Of a DNA stretch of 64,000 bases, positions 17,607 to 25,527 are shown one piece after another. This DNA is from Corynebacterium pygosceleis (lineage in GTDB: Bacteria > Actinomycetota > Actinomycetes > Mycobacteriales > Mycobacteriaceae). The stretch spans positions 1 through 64,000 of the forward strand of contig NZ_JAENIQ020000004.1 in NCBI RefSeq assembly GCF_016595275.2, given 5' to 3'. Each line of letters opens with the position of its first letter. Position 1 is the stretch's first letter. The notes beneath the pieces were generated by a model, which saw only the letters and a program-made list of their open reading frames with translations, was not told where the DNA came from and searched no databases. The translations under genes and the position numbers were made by a program.

Positions 17607-18719
17607 TTACTGGATCGCGTCGACCGCGTCCTTGAGCTTCTGGGCGTAGTCACCGGAGACCGGGATGTAGCCCTGCTTCTCGAGGCGCTCGTTCTGGGTG
17701 CCGAGGGCGACGGTGAGGAAGTCCTTGACCATCTTGGAGGTCTCCTCGTCGTAGCCTGCGGAGCAGACGATCTCGTAGGTGGTCAGGACGAGCGGGTAGG
17801 CGCCCTCCTGCTTCATCTCGAACAGCTTGGTGGAATCGACGACCATGTTGTGGCCCTCGGTCTTGTAGCTGAGGTTGTCGAGGGCCTCGCCGACGGTCTT
17901 GTCGTTGAGCTCGACGGCCCCCTCGCCGAAGTCGATCTGGGCGATGCTGAGCCCCTGCTCGGTGGCGAAACCGGCCTCGACGTAGGTGATGCCGCCGTTG
18001 GTCTTGGAGACCTCGGAGACGACGCCGTTGGAGCCGTTGGCGCCCGCACCGGTGGCGGACGGGAAGGACTTGCCGGTGGTGGTCCACTCGTTCGGGGCGG
18101 ACGCCTTCAGGAACTTCTGGAAGTTGTCGGAGGTACCCGACTCCTCGGAACGGTAGATGACGTTGATGGCGGTGTCCGGGAGATCCACGCCGTCATTCAG
18201 TGCCGCGATGGCGTCGTCGTTCCAGGAGTTGATCTTGCCCGCGAAGATCTGGGCGATGACCTCGGGGGAGAGAACGATGTCGTCGCTCAGTCCCTCCAGG
18301 TTGTAGGCCACGGCCACCGGGCCGATGACGAGGGGCAGGTGCCAGACCTCGTTGCCGCCGCAACGCTTCTCGGCGTCCGGGATCTGCTCCTCGGAGAGCG
18401 GGGAGTCCGAACCACCGAAGGCGACCTGGCCGGCGATGAACTGCTTCTGGCCGGACCCGGAACCGGACGCGGTGTAGTTGAACTGCGCACCGGAAACCTG
18501 CTGCTGGTAAACGGTACCGAAGAGGTCCATCGCCTTCTGCTGAGATGACGCACCCTCGGCGGACAGCGTTCCGGTGGTGCCGGAGAGCCCGTCGATGGAG
18601 CTTCCACCTTCACCGCCACCTGCGGTGGTGTCGGCGGACTCGGAGCAGGCGGTGGCGGCGAGAGAGACGGCGGCGATACCACCGAGAAGGGCGGCGCGAC
18701 GGGAACGGTTGCGGATCAC
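17607..18719 (-). CDS. pstS: Phosphate-binding lipoprotein PstS
   Basis: Extracytoplasmic phosphate receptor of the Pst importer. The 370-aa precursor has a basic start (VIRNRSRRAALLGG), a short hydrophobic stretch and a lipobox-like ATAC that would leave a lipid-anchored Cys at about residue 22, followed by a Gly/Ser-rich linker. The PstS phosphate-site motifs EGASSQQKAM, GSGSGQKQF, GGSDSPLS and YRSEESGTSDNF are all present. GTG 18717-18719 is preceded by GGAGGAA. It is the first gene of the operon; the 269 bp upstream contain a candidate PhoR repeat. Confidence 0.95.
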   Translation of the reverse strand: MIRNRSRRAALLGGIAAVSLAATACSESADTTAGGGEGGSSIDGLSGTTGTLSAEGASSQQKAMDLFGTVYQQQVSGAQFNYTASGSGSGQKQFIAGQVAFGGSDSPLSEEQIPDAEKRCGGNEVWHLPLVIGPVAVAYNLEGLSDDIVLSPEVIAQIFAGKINSWNDDAIAALNDGVDLPDTAINVIYRSEESGTSDNFQKFLKASAPNEWTTTGKSFPSATGAGANGSNGVVSEVSKTNGGITYVEAGFATEQGLSIAQIDFGEGAVELNDKTVGEALDNLSYKTEGHNMVVDSTKLFEMKQEGAYPLVLTTYEIVCSAGYDEETSKMVKDFLTVALGTQNERLEKQGYIPVSGDYAQKLKDAVDAIQ

Positions 18720-18903
18720 TTCGGAATTCCTCCATGGGTGTGGTTGGGCTGTACGTGGCAGCTGTTTTTCCGTGGCAACGCCGCGAAACCGGAAGAGGTT
18801 CCGCGGCGGAAAAATGAACCACACCATCCAGACGGGGCCGGGGCGTGGTCCGCTTGCCTCATCCCAGAAGCTAGAGGGCGGAGGTGTCCCGGTCGGGCCC
18901 TGT

Positions 18904-18921
18904 CGGTGAACAACAGGTTAA
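18904..18921 (-). promoter_or_regulatory. Candidate PhoR direct repeat upstream of pstS
   Basis: On the minus strand, TTAACCT-GTTG-TTCACCG is a pair of 7-mers (5 of 7 identical) with a 4-bp spacer, the 11-bp period used by PhoP-type regulators. It lies about 185 bp upstream of the pstS start codon. The match is weak on its own. Confidence 0.4.
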
Positions 18922-18988
18922 TTCGGACGGAAAGGTGCGCGAACCACCCCGGGGCGCCCCCATCATTCCCAGCTCACCACCATCGTGA

Positions 18989-19951
18989 TCACCCCTCCCC
19001 CGAGGATTTCGGGGAGCCGTAGGCGACATGCCTCTCCTTCACCCCGAAGCCCAGGCGCTCATACGCGGTCACGGCTGCGGTGTTGTCTGCCTCGACGTAG
19101 AGAATGACCTCATCCGCTCCCCTCCGGTGCAGGTGCCGGAGTCCGGCGGCGATCAGCGGCCCGCCGAGCCCCCGCCCCCGGGAATCATCGGCGAGACCGA
19201 CGACGTAGACCTCCCCGACCGCCGTTCCGGACCCGTCGTCCCCGTGCCACTTCGTCCAGTGGAACCCCGCGAGCTCCGGATGCCCCGCACCGTCCTCCCG
19301 CCCCTCCCCGCAGGACCAGAGCAGCAGGACCCCACCCGGATCGAACCAGTCGGTGTCCCTCCCACGGGTGAGTGCGTCCCTGTCCCAGCCGCCCTGTTCG
19401 GGGTGCCAGTCGAAGGCCTCGTTGTTGACGCGCAACCACTCGGCGTCCACCGTGTCGGCACCGTAGCGCCGGCGTGACTCCGTCAGATCCAGAATCCGGG
19501 TGCCGGTGTGCTCGGGTACCTCCGCCGCCGTGGCGAGGTCTGCACCGGTCACCGCCATGACGAGTAGTTCGCGGACGGGTGTCAGCCCCTGCGAGCGGCA
19601 GAAGGACACGGCCGCGGGGAGATCGCCGTGGGCCCAGACGGTGTCCGTCCCGTGGCGCCCGGCCAGCTCCCGGAACAGCGCGGTTCCGACGCCCCGTCGG
19701 CGCCGCTCCGGGGCCACGAACAGTTCGGCGGTGGCCCCGTCCGAGGCCGCCGCACCGATGAGTTCCCCGCTGTCCGTCAGGGCGATGACGTGCCGGTGTC
19801 CACGGGCACCTCCGTCGTCGAGGCCGAGGAGGAACTGCTCCGAGAACGGTTCGACGCCGTCGTGGTCGGCGGCGGCCGCAGCGAGGTCACGGATCTTCCG
19901 GGCGGGTGTCGGTGCTGCCGGATCGGTGGGTGTCGTCGTACGGATCTCCAT
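18989..19951 (-). CDS. mshD: Mycothiol synthase (MshD)
   Basis: Last step of mycothiol synthesis: acetylates Cys-GlcN-Ins with acetyl-CoA. The 320-aa protein is two fused GNAT domains. The N-terminal one carries the acetyl-CoA loop APERRRRGVGTALFREL (about residues 81-97) and the C-terminal, catalytic one LADDSRGRGLGGPLIAAGLRH with the end motif LYVEADNTAAVTAYERLGF, typical of MshD. ATG 19949-19951 lies 8 nt after TAGCCT on the minus strand, so the mRNA is probably leaderless. Divergent from the LmeA-like gene. Mycothiol also serves the peroxidase at 37887-38366. Confidence 0.92.
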   Translation of the reverse strand: MEIRTTTPTDPAAPTPARKIRDLAAAAADHDGVEPFSEQFLLGLDDGGARGHRHVIALTDSGELIGAAASDGATAELFVAPERRRRGVGTALFRELAGRHGTDTVWAHGDLPAAVSFCRSQGLTPVRELLVMAVTGADLATAAEVPEHTGTRILDLTESRRRYGADTVDAEWLRVNNEAFDWHPEQGGWDRDALTRGRDTDWFDPGGVLLLWSCGEGREDGAGHPELAGFHWTKWHGDDGSGTAVGEVYVVGLADDSRGRGLGGPLIAAGLRHLHRRGADEVILYVEADNTAAVTAYERLGFGVKERHVAYGSPKSSGEG

Positions 19952-20006
19952 GGAATCCCAGGCTAGTGAAAACCCGGCGCGCCCACGTGCGGTAAACCTT
20001 GGAGGT

Positions 20007-20786
20007 GTGAAACCCTCATCTCCCCGTCGGCTGCTGCTGTCAGCGGTGGTCGTGCTCACCGCCCCCTGGATCGTCGACACCGTTGCGGCGGTGCACGCCG
20101 AGAGCCGGATCTCCGGCGAGATCCGGGACGGTGAGGGAATGGACCAGAATCCGGGGGTGACGGTCGGTGGTGTGCCCTATCTCGCGGCACTGTTCACGCA
20201 CACTGTTCCGACGGTCGTGGTGGAGGCGGGTGATGTGTCTGTGGAGGGGATCGGTACCGCCAACCTCCGTGCGGAGATCCGGGATCTCCGTCTCGACGGG
20301 AGGCAGGTGCTGGACGGGGACATTCTCGGGGCACCGGCGTCGATCATCGCGAGGACGGTGCGCCTCGACGGGGTGGCCCTGGGCACGCAGATAGGGGTCA
20401 CCGATCTGGACATCGCACACCCCACCGACATCTCGCCGTCGGCGCGTCCCGCCACGGAAGCCCGTCTGACGGGCACTCCCCCGGGATTCGACCGCCCCGT
20501 GACGGTCTATGTCCGTCTCCGGATCAGGGGGCCGGAGATGACGATGGTCCCGTACCGGCTCGTGGGGGTTCCCGCGGATCGGGAGGACGAGGTCCGGTCC
20601 GTCTTCACCTGGCGACTGCGGACGGAGGATCTTCCCCTGCCGACGCGGATCGACAAGGTCTTCTGTTCCGGTGGTTCGATCTACCTTGAATCCAGGCAGC
20701 GCGCCGTCGTGGTCGGCGAGACACCGATTCTGCCGGTGGGGTCGGACCCCGACGCGCTACCCGGTTCGGTACATCGGCGTGGGTGA
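20007..20786 (+). CDS. LmeA-like DUF2993 envelope protein
   Basis: A 259-aa protein with an N-terminal signal anchor (SSPRRLLLSAVVVLTAPWIVD, then TVAAVHAESRISGEIRDGE) and a DUF2993 domain, seen in PGVTVGGVPYLAALFTHTVPTVVVEAGDVSVEG and the later CSGGSIYLESRQRAVVVGE. Its relative LmeA in mycobacteria is a periplasmic phospholipid-binding protein needed for mannan elongation of lipomannan; a similar envelope role is inferred. The start is uncertain: GTG 20007 directly abuts GGAGGT, and an ATG at 19950 in the same frame overlaps the mshD start. Confidence 0.8.
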   Translation: MKPSSPRRLLLSAVVVLTAPWIVDTVAAVHAESRISGEIRDGEGMDQNPGVTVGGVPYLAALFTHTVPTVVVEAGDVSVEGIGTANLRAEIRDLRLDGRQVLDGDILGAPASIIARTVRLDGVALGTQIGVTDLDIAHPTDISPSARPATEARLTGTPPGFDRPVTVYVRLRIRGPEMTMVPYRLVGVPADREDEVRSVFTWRLRTEDLPLPTRIDKVFCSGGSIYLESRQRAVVVGETPILPVGSDPDALPGSVHRRG

Positions 20787-20837
20787 GGAGGACACCGGCG
20801 GGACATGTCCGCGCCCGGGCCGCTAGGCTTGTACCCC

Positions 20838-21539
20838 ATGGATGACTCGACGAACCCCATTCCGGAAAGCCCCCGTTCCGACACCCCCGCTGACGCCGCG
20901 GTGGCGGGGACGCCCGCCACCGGCGGGCCCCTGAGCGGAAATGACGCGGTGAATCTCGCCGCCGAGCAGTCGCAGACGACCGCGGGGCGGAACATCCCGG
21001 GTCTCGGTGATCTTCCGGTCCCGGATGACACCGCCAATCTGCGCCAGGGCCCGAGTCTGCATGACGGTCTGCTGGCGTTGCTCCCTTTGATCGGCGTGTG
21101 GCGCGGTGAGGGTCAGGCCGACACCGCCACCGACGGTCAGTACAACTTCGGTCAGCAGCTGGTCTTCGCGCACGACGGGGAGAACTACATCTCCTATGAA
21201 TCGAGGATCTGGAAGCTCGATGACGAGGGTGAGCCCGCCGGTGCCGACCACCGGGAGACCGGATTCCTGCGGATCAGCGAGAAGGACGAGATCGAACTCA
21301 TCTGCTGCCACTCGACGGGCGTCGTGGAGATCCTCTACGGTGAGCCGATCACCGAGCGTGCCTGGCAGCTGGAGAGCGCCTCGACGATGGTGACCGCGAC
21401 CGGTCCGTCGACGCTGGGCCCCGGCAAGCGTCTCTACGGTCTGCTCCCCAACAACGACCTCGGGTGGGTCGACGAGCGTCTCGTCGACGGCGCGCTGCAC
21501 CCCCGGATGTCAGCTCAACTCAAGCGCTTCATGGGCTGA
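20838..21539 (+). CDS. Nitrobindin-like heme-binding beta-barrel protein
   Basis: A 233-aa protein of the FABP-like/nitrobindin family (THAP4 C-terminal domain type, earlier DUF1794). The barrel begins with the family motif GVWRGEGQAD (about residue 86) and ends with the conserved ALHPRMSAQLKRF segment, whose His is the expected proximal heme ligand. The first 70 residues are a Pro/Ala-rich disordered extension. Family members bind ferric heme and isomerise peroxynitrite. ATG 20838 follows TAGGCT by 8 nt (leaderless). Convergent with pabC, 7 bp apart. Confidence 0.85.
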   Translation: MDDSTNPIPESPRSDTPADAAVAGTPATGGPLSGNDAVNLAAEQSQTTAGRNIPGLGDLPVPDDTANLRQGPSLHDGLLALLPLIGVWRGEGQADTATDGQYNFGQQLVFAHDGENYISYESRIWKLDDEGEPAGADHRETGFLRISEKDEIELICCHSTGVVEILYGEPITERAWQLESASTMVTATGPSTLGPGKRLYGLLPNNDLGWVDERLVDGALHPRMSAQLKRFMG

Positions 21540-21546
21540 GCCTGGT

Positions 21547-22452
21547 TCAGCCCAGGGCGGCCGTGAGAAGCTCCCGGATCACGACCCCGTCGGTCGTGTC
21601 CGGGAGCTTCCTGTCGTTGATGCGGACCACCCGGACCGCGAGCCGCACGGAGCTGCACAGCCACACGCTGTCGGCGGCCAGGAGGTCGGTCACGTCCATG
21701 TCCTCCTCGAGGCAGGTCCAGCCGTGGGCCGTGGCGTGGCTGAAGAGGGCGGCCTGCGTGGTTCCCGGCAGAAGGTCCCGCCCCGGCGGCGGGGTACGCA
21801 GCGTCGACCCGGTGACGGTGACCACCGTCGAGGTCGCCCCCTCGAGGACACGACCGTCGTCGGTGAAGATGACGTCGTCGAAGCCCTTGGCCACCGCGTA
21901 CCGGAGCGCCGCCATGTTCGCCGCGTAGTTCAGCGTCTTCGCGCCGGTCACCAGCCACGGTGGCGGTTCCTGTCCACCCGTCGCGCCCTGCACCGGGAGC
22001 GCCGGGGTGACCGAGTACCCGCGCGGCGTCGTCAGGACGGAGATCCCCTCCTCCCGTTGCCGGAGGACCTTCTCCGGGACCGGTTTCACCGTTATCCACC
22101 CGGTGGGACGTCCCGTCGACTCGCGGCCCCGGGTGTACGTCCACACGCACGACGCCTCACCGCCGCCGGCGTCCTCCCATTCGGCGACCGCCTCCGCCGT
22201 CGCCCGCGACCACTGTCCGGTGTCCGGCACCGGCAGCCCGAGCATCCGCGCGGAACCCACGAACCGGTCGAGGTGGCGTTCCAGGTTCCGGGCGGCGCCG
22301 TCCCGGACGAGAAGGGTCTCGAAGATACCGTCCCCCCTGGTCACCCCAAGGTCATCGGCGTAGATCATCGCGAGCTCGGGGTTGTGTCTCCGGTTCGAGC
22401 CACCAGAGGGCTCCACGATGAGGATGACGGGACTGCGGCGAGTGCTGCTCAT
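21547..22452 (-). CDS. pabC: Aminodeoxychorismate lyase (class IV aminotransferase fold)
   Basis: PLP lyase that splits 4-amino-4-deoxychorismate into p-aminobenzoate and pyruvate for folate synthesis. The 301-aa protein shows the fold-type IV landmarks: RGDGIFETLLVRDG near residue 40, the PLP lysine in VTGAKTLNYAANMAALR, and the glycine motif EGATSTVVTVTG. Assignment to PabC rather than a branched-chain or D-amino acid aminotransferase rests on overall resemblance and is not certain. TAGGCT lies 6 nt before the ATG (leaderless). Its 3' end contains a long hairpin that could terminate the facing gene. Confidence 0.82.
   Translation of the reverse strand: MSSTRRSPVILIVEPSGGSNRRHNPELAMIYADDLGVTRGDGIFETLLVRDGAARNLERHLDRFVGSARMLGLPVPDTGQWSRATAEAVAEWEDAGGGEASCVWTYTRGRESTGRPTGWITVKPVPEKVLRQREEGISVLTTPRGYSVTPALPVQGATGGQEPPPWLVTGAKTLNYAANMAALRYAVAKGFDDVIFTDDGRVLEGATSTVVTVTGSTLRTPPPGRDLLPGTTQAALFSHATAHGWTCLEEDMDVTDLLAADSVWLCSSVRLAVRVVRINDRKLPDTTDGVVIRELLTAALG
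21567..21610. terminator. Long hairpin inside the 3' end of pabC
   Basis: A 12-bp stem (21567-21578/21599-21610) continues, after one unpaired T, into a 6-bp stem (21580-21585/21593-21598). It lies within pabC coding sequence and 28 bp beyond the nitrobindin-like gene stop, so it probably terminates that convergent transcript. Confidence 0.55.
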
Positions 22453-22527
22453 GAGCCCAGCCTATAGCTGAAACGGCGTTTTCCCGCCGCGGGCACCCGA
22501 CCGGGTGCAGCGACTAGCATGCGTGGT

Positions 22528-23622
22528 GTGGACTCCGACAACAGCACGTACCGATCCATGCTCCTCGACCGTCCGGGGGCTCAGCCCGCACTCGGCCCCG
22601 ATGCCGCGGCGGACACCGCGGGGGTCGCCTGGCACTACGGCGCTCCACTGGTCGAACAACGCGCGGTGGAGGGCCCCGGTGTCGTGATAGACCGTTCCCA
22701 CCGCGCCGTGGTGTCGGTCGGTGGCCCCGACGCGGCCGACTACCTCAACAAGCTGCTGTCCCAGAAACTCGATGACGTCGTGGACGGGTACAGCGCCGCG
22801 GCACTCGACCTCGACGCGCAGGGGCGGATCCTCCATCACGCGGATCTCACGGTGACCGGAGGTGTGTTCCACCTCGATCTACCCGCCACGTCAGCCGTGA
22901 CCCTGGTGGACTACCTCGAGCGGATGAAGTTCTGGTCCGAGGTCGAGATCGGGATGACCGATCTCGCGGTCCTCACTGTCCTCGGAGCCGCTCCCCCCGC
23001 ACCGCCGCAGGCGGTCTATGTCCGCGACGTCGACTGGCGGGGGCCCCTTCGTCGGGATGTCGCGGTACCCCGGGCCCTGATCGGGGAGGTCGTCGACGGA
23101 CTCTGTGCCCCTGACGGCGGTGGACTCCGGCTCGCCGGCCTCATGGCCTGGACGGCGGAACGTGTCCGGGCACTCGAGCCGGAGGTCGCGGCGGATCTCG
23201 ATCCCCGGGCGATCCCGCACGAGATCCCCCACTGGATCGGAGCGGACGGGCGTGCCGGTGCCGTCCATCTGGTGAAGGGCTGCTACCGGGGCCAGGAGAC
23301 CGTCTCCCGGGTACACAACCTCGGCCGTTCCCCCCGGTCCCTGGTTCTGCTCCATCTCGACGGTTCAGCCCCCGAGCTCCCCGAGCCCGGATCGGTGGTC
23401 ACCGATCGGGGACGTACCGTCGGCAGGCTCGGCACCGTGGTCCACGACTGCGACTACGGCCCCATCGCGCTCGCACTGGTCAAGCGGAGCGCACAGCGTT
23501 CGTCCGGGCTCACCGTCGGTGGGGATGTCGCGGTCTCCGTGGATCCGGACTCCATCGAGGGCGACCGGGGCATCCAGCCGGGCAGGGCCGCCATCAACCG
23601 GCTCAAGGGGCTGAAGGACTGA
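22528..23622 (+). CDS. ygfZ: YgfZ/GcvT-like folate-binding iron-sulfur maturation protein
   Basis: Folate-dependent protein that supports assembly or repair of Fe-S enzymes. The 364-aa protein has the GcvT-like fold with GPDAADYLNKLLSQKLDDV near residue 72 and the diagnostic YgfZ motif KGCYRGQETVSRVHNLG (about residues 249-265) with its redox Cys. GTG 22528 is chosen because TAGCAT at 22515-22520 lies 7 nt before it; an in-frame ATG at 22519 overlaps that -10. It lies divergent from pabC, whose product feeds folate synthesis. Confidence 0.9.
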   Translation: MDSDNSTYRSMLLDRPGAQPALGPDAAADTAGVAWHYGAPLVEQRAVEGPGVVIDRSHRAVVSVGGPDAADYLNKLLSQKLDDVVDGYSAAALDLDAQGRILHHADLTVTGGVFHLDLPATSAVTLVDYLERMKFWSEVEIGMTDLAVLTVLGAAPPAPPQAVYVRDVDWRGPLRRDVAVPRALIGEVVDGLCAPDGGGLRLAGLMAWTAERVRALEPEVAADLDPRAIPHEIPHWIGADGRAGAVHLVKGCYRGQETVSRVHNLGRSPRSLVLLHLDGSAPELPEPGSVVTDRGRTVGRLGTVVHDCDYGPIALALVKRSAQRSSGLTVGGDVAVSVDPDSIEGDRGIQPGRAAINRLKGLKD

Positions 23623-23829
23623 CGCGTCGGGCGGACGGGAGGACCCGCCCGCCCGACGCCCCCGGCGTGCCCGTCTCGAGCGGGGTCGGGGAGAATCCGA
23701 GGTCACGGGGCAAAAGCGGAAAAATCACCCGGTTCCGGCTATCCTGTCTAACAGGAATACACTGAACTAGAAACACGCCCTGGGGCGACGCATGAGCGTG
23801 CGCCCCGATCACTCCAAGGGGGTCAGACC

Positions 23830-24051
23830 ATGGGTCGCGGCCGTGCCAAGGCAAAACAAGCCAAGGTTGCTCGTCAACTGAAGTACAACATCCCGGACAT
23901 GGACCTGGACTCGCTCCAGCGTGAACTGTCCGGAAGGGATGAGGGGAGCCACCACTCCGAGGAGGACCGAACCGAAGACCCGTACGACCAGTGGTCGGAC
24001 TGGTCCGAGGATGACGGCGCTGACGATGACAGCGCCTCACGATGGCGCTGA
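23830..24051 (+). CDS. DUF3073 small acidic protein
   Basis: A 73-aa protein conserved in actinobacteria, of unknown function. The basic N terminus MGRGRAKAKQAKVARQLKY is the family signature, followed by an acidic, Asp/Glu/Ser-rich tail. The 5' leader contains a bulged hairpin (about 23782-23806) and an AAGGGGG ribosome-binding site. Two terminators follow it. Confidence 0.88.
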   Translation: MGRGRAKAKQAKVARQLKYNIPDMDLDSLQRELSGRDEGSHHSEEDRTEDPYDQWSDWSEDDGADDDSASRWR

Positions 24052-24062
24052 GTGAATGATGC

Positions 24063-24095
24063 GGGACCACCACCCCCGGTGGTCCCCCTCTTTTC
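24063..24095 (+). terminator. Intrinsic terminator of the DUF3073 gene
   Basis: Nine-bp stem (24063-24071/24078-24086) followed by CCTCTTTTCTTT. Confidence 0.88.
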
Positions 24096-24124
24096 TTTCC
24101 CCACCGGGCGAATCTGAATCGACT

Positions 24125-24167
24125 CCGCCCTCCAGAGACACCGGCAGGTGACGTGGAGGGCGGTTTT
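24125..24167 (+). terminator. Second terminator after the DUF3073 gene
   Basis: Ten-bp perfect stem (24125-24134/24154-24163) followed by TTTT. It backs up the preceding terminator. Confidence 0.75.
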
Positions 24168-24222
24168 CGGCGGTCCGCGCCCTTTTCGGCTGTGTGACCG
24201 TGTCCGGGCCTTCTCCCTGGTG

Positions 24223-24290
24223 AACACGGAAACGGGCGCACCGCGACTCCCCTGCGTCCGGGGAGAAGAGCGGGCGCCCGTTTCCGTGTT
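24223..24290. terminator. Hairpin downstream of purM
   Basis: Perfect 17-bp outer stem (24223-24239/24274-24290) enclosing a smaller CTCCCC/GGGGAG hairpin, 8 bp after the purM stop. No T tract. Confidence 0.7.
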
Positions 24291-24298
24291 GGGGCCTA

Positions 24299-25363
24299 CT
24301 ACTGGTAGCTGCCCCTGAGGACGACCGCTTCGGTGTCGTTCTCCGTACGGGAGCGGACGGTTCCGAGTTCCCAGCAGTCGATGTGCCGCGCGGTGAGCAT
24401 GGCGAGTGCCCGGTCCCGGTCCTGGGGTGCCACGACGGCAACCATGCCGACACCCATGTTGAAGGTCTTCTCCATCTCTTCCTGCGGGACCTTGCCGAGA
24501 TCCGCGATGGTACGGAAGATCTGCGGCGGTGCCCACGTTCCCCGGGACAGCTCCGCGGTGAGCCCCTCGGGTATGACCCTGGCGAGGTTGCCCGCCAGCC
24601 CGCCACCCGTGACGTGGCAGAAGGTGTGCACGTCGCATTCGGCCGCGAGGGCGAGACAGTCGCGGGCGTAGATGCGGGTGGGCTCCAGCAGCTCCTCCCC
24701 GAGGGTACGGCCCAGTTCCTCGATGTGTCCGTCGAGCGGGAGTGCGGCCTTCTCCAGCAGGACGTGGCGCGCCAGGGAGTAGCCGTTGGAGTGCAGTCCG
24801 GAGGACGCCATGGCGATGACGACGTCACCCGTACGGACCCGCTCCGGGCCGAGGACGCGATCGGCCTCGACGACACCGACGGCGGTCGCGGAGACGTCGT
24901 AGTGCCCGGGTTCCATCACACCGGGATGTTCCGCGGTCTCACCCCCGAGCAGGGCGCAGCCGGCCTGGACGCACCCCTCCGCGATACCCGACACGATCTG
25001 GGCGACATGCTCGGGGACGACCTTGCCGATGGCGATGTAGTCCTGGAGGAACAGGGGCTCGGCGCCGCAGACCACGAGATCGTCGACGCACATGGCGACG
25101 AGGTCGATGCCGATGGTGTCGTGGACGTCCATGGCCTGCGCGACGGCCAGTTTCGTCCCGACACCGTCGGATCCGGCCGCGAGGAGGGGGTTCTCGTATT
25201 TACCGAGTGCGAACAGTCCGGCGAATCCGCCGATTCCGCCGCGTACCTCGGGCCGGGTGGCACGACGGGCCAGCGGGGCGATGAGCTCCACCGCCCGATC
25301 GCCGGCGGCGATGTCGACACCGGCTGCGGCATAGGAGGTGCCTTGCTCGTCATGTGGGCTCAT
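24299..25363 (-). CDS. purM: Phosphoribosylformylglycinamidine cyclo-ligase (AIR synthetase)
   Basis: Closes the imidazole ring in purine synthesis (FGAM + ATP to AIR). The 354-aa protein has the PurM landmarks SYAAAGVDIAAGDRAVELI, GSDGVGTKLAVAQAM, DLVAMCVDDLVVCGAEPLFL, GCALLGGETAEHPG and HVTGGGLAGNLARV. ATG 25361-25363 gives the family N terminus; the frame stays open much further without similarity. It follows purF on the same strand after 164 bp. Confidence 0.96.
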   Translation of the reverse strand: MSPHDEQGTSYAAAGVDIAAGDRAVELIAPLARRATRPEVRGGIGGFAGLFALGKYENPLLAAGSDGVGTKLAVAQAMDVHDTIGIDLVAMCVDDLVVCGAEPLFLQDYIAIGKVVPEHVAQIVSGIAEGCVQAGCALLGGETAEHPGVMEPGHYDVSATAVGVVEADRVLGPERVRTGDVVIAMASSGLHSNGYSLARHVLLEKAALPLDGHIEELGRTLGEELLEPTRIYARDCLALAAECDVHTFCHVTGGGLAGNLARVIPEGLTAELSRGTWAPPQIFRTIADLGKVPQEEMEKTFNMGVGMVAVVAPQDRDRALAMLTARHIDCWELGTVRSRTENDTEAVVLRGSYQ

Positions 25364-25527
25364 GGTGCTTCGTCTTCTCCTGGACTCAATGGGGCTTACT
25401 GGGATTGCTGGGCGTCGCCGGGGCTGGCCGGAGGTCACCGCCGGAACTGTCCACGGTCCGGCGACGTACGTTTTTTCCGTTCCGGAGCCGATCGTAGAGC
25501 ACTCGACCCCGGACGGGTGCACGCGGC

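Noticed and set aside
22519..22521. ATG as start of ygfZ
   Set aside because: It overlaps the -10-like TAGCAT at 22515-22520; the GTG at 22528 fits the leaderless pattern better. The difference is three residues.
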